A DNA stretch of 64,000 bases from Streptomyces cavernicola (GTDB taxonomy: Bacteria > Actinomycetota > Actinomycetes > Streptomycetales > Streptomycetaceae): the NCBI RefSeq assembly GCF_029968035.1, contig NZ_JASCIQ010000020.1:1-64000 (forward strand). The letters run 5' to 3'. This document shows positions 63,222 through 64,000 of this stretch, one piece after another (the stretch's first letter is position 1; every line of letters begins with the position of its first letter). The translations under genes were made by a program, and so were the position numbers. The notes under the pieces are model-generated. The model searched no databases. It saw only the letters and a list, made by a program, of their open reading frames with translations, and was not told the origin of the DNA.

Positions 63222-63579
63222 CTCGCTCGGCCGGGTCCTGCGTTCCTGGGACCTCCGAGAACTGCTTGACCTGCAAGAACGCCTGTTTGGCCCCGTAATT
63301 CGGGATCTCCAGGCGCACACAACTCCACAGAGGACGGGGCTGAAGGCGAAAGCCGAGCGATGAGCCCTACGGCAGGACCAGGGAGACGGAAGGTCCTTAA
63401 AGGCCGCGCACCTACAGGGAGAGATCCCGCCCAACTGCGCTAACCACGAGCCGCCGAGAACGCAGACGCACCACAGAAAGACCCAAGGAGCCGCCGTAGG
63501 GGATGGCTCCTGCCCACCACCCGGTGGGTTCACCTCGGCGCGACCGTCGCGCCGGGATGTTCATACCGGGAGGAACACC

Positions 63580-63777
63580 ATGGCCAAGCTCTTCAACTCG
63601 CTCCGTGAAGCCTTCGAGGCCGGAGCCTTCGACGACGAGCCCACCCCCAGCACGCCCAGCAAGCCGACCGTCATCCACAACGAGAACACCGGCTCCACCA
63701 CCGTCATCAACGGCGAGCACATCGGCATCTGCGGCGGCACCCACTACGGCGACCTGACCTTCAACTTCGACCGCTGA
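63580..63777 (+). CDS. 65-aa small protein of unknown function
   Basis: It begins MAKLFNSLREAFEAGAFDDE, then a Pro/Thr/Ser linker and a polar C-terminal part with TVIHNENTGSTTVINGEHI and ICGGTHYGDLTFNF. GGAGG is 6 nt before the ATG. The C-terminal repeats of the T-V-I-x-x-E and G-D-L-T-F type suggest a small beta structure. It follows the GntR-controlled promoter and may belong to an integrative-element module; no function is known. Confidence 0.7.
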   Translation: MAKLFNSLREAFEAGAFDDEPTPSTPSKPTVIHNENTGSTTVINGEHIGICGGTHYGDLTFNFDR

Positions 63778-63818
63778 CCGCACGCCTCACCAACCACTCC
63801 GTAGCCCCGGGAGAGACC

Positions 63819-64000
63819 GTGTTCGCTTCGCTGTTCGTCCTGCTCTACGTCGCTCACCTCCTGTCCGACTACCCGCTGCAGACGGACCACCAGGCCAAGC
63901 ACAAGGCCGGTGCCGGCACCTGCGGTTGGCGAGCGAACGCGGCCCACGCCGCCACTCACGTGGCTGTCACCACGGCCGCCCTCGCGGCTGGGATCGCGGT
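63819..64000 (+). CDS. Membrane protein, DUF3307-like, cut by the window end
   Basis: Starts with GTG after GGGAG; the visible part reads FASLFVLLYVAHLLSDYPLQ, THVAVTTAALAAGIA and includes LQTDHQAKHK, the usual beginning of DUF3307 membrane proteins. The gene continues past 64000. It is placed close after the 65-aa gene on the same strand. Confidence 0.7.
   Translation, partial: MFASLFVLLYVAHLLSDYPLQTDHQAKHKAGAGTCGWRANAAHAATHVAVTTAALAAGIA

Larger units (their letters stand above)
63116..63579. other. 464-bp control region with three operators and a possible micro-ORF
   Basis: It holds three CCTAGG operators, a plus-strand promoter, and a 27-codon frame at 63360-63443 (MSPTAGPGRRKVLKGRAPTG and QLR at the end) with only a distant GAAGG. 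The remaining DNA from 63230 to 63579 shows no further convincing gene. Confidence 0.5.

Noticed and set aside
63360..63443. 27-codon frame upstream of the 65-aa gene
   Set aside because: It has only a distant GAAGG and no recognisable family, so it is noted within the control region but not listed as a gene.

Overview
This is a high-GC actinobacterial chromosome segment, almost certainly Streptomyces. The evidence is strongly GC-biased third codon positions, many GTG starts, translational coupling by ATGA/GTGA overlaps, an iron box, a leucine TTA codon (rare in this genus and normally bldA-dependent), and the gene order osaC / osaA-osaB / ftsK / rodZ-like / rimO-pgsA-cinA / clgR / dps / nei-lhr, which matches the SCO5747 to SCO5761 neighbourhood of Streptomyces coelicolor as I remember it. 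No database was consulted.

Layout. 1-1 kb: a perfect hairpin, a shortened DegT/DnrJ-type aminotransferase lacking its PLP-lysine region, and a tRNA-Thr(GGT) with its terminator. 1-10.4 kb: the osmoadaptation locus, with osaC (anti-sigma kinase-PAS-GAF-PP2C) divergent from osaA (giant hybrid histidine kinase with a ten-unit HAMP-like array) and osaB (response regulator). 10.6-18.5 kb: the core block ftsK, rodZ-like, rimO-pgsA-cinA, clgR and dps, serving chromosome segregation, envelope lipid synthesis, ribosome modification, proteolysis control and DNA protection. 18.7-27.7 kb: a TTA-containing small membrane protein, an SDR, the nei-lhr DNA repair pair, an AraC regulator and the amino-acid exporter azlCD.

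27.8-52 kb is accessory and metabolic. It holds a prenyltransferase-fold protein, an Rv2258c-like methyltransferase, an iron-box-controlled siderophore importer (two FecCD permeases, ATPase, lipoprotein), an OYE/trimethylamine-dehydrogenase-like flavoenzyme with a 37-aa accessory peptide and a sodium:solute symporter, a methyltransferase, an IS30-HTH/MarR fusion regulator divergent from a cytochrome P450, a membrane PP2C phosphatase, a ClC channel overlapping a K+ channel, pirin, VOC proteins, a deaminase, a MmyB-type regulator divergent from an MFS exporter, and an unusual sigma factor with a 70-aa downstream protein. Short tandem repeats of 10-28 bp recur at gene boundaries here, and two long poly-G/poly-C blocks look like sequence artefacts or extreme secondary structure.

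52.8-60.5 kb: a VOC protein, a frameshifted LOG-family gene carrying a short insert, a proline-rich membrane protein, a thiamine importer (thiB-thiP-thiQ) behind a clear TPP riboswitch, and rlmN. 60.7-64 kb: creatininase-like and XRE/TPR genes, a GntR regulator with three CCTAGG operators, and small genes ending in a truncated membrane protein. This end resembles the control region of an integrative element or a regulatory island, but no integrase, replication or transfer gene lies inside the window.
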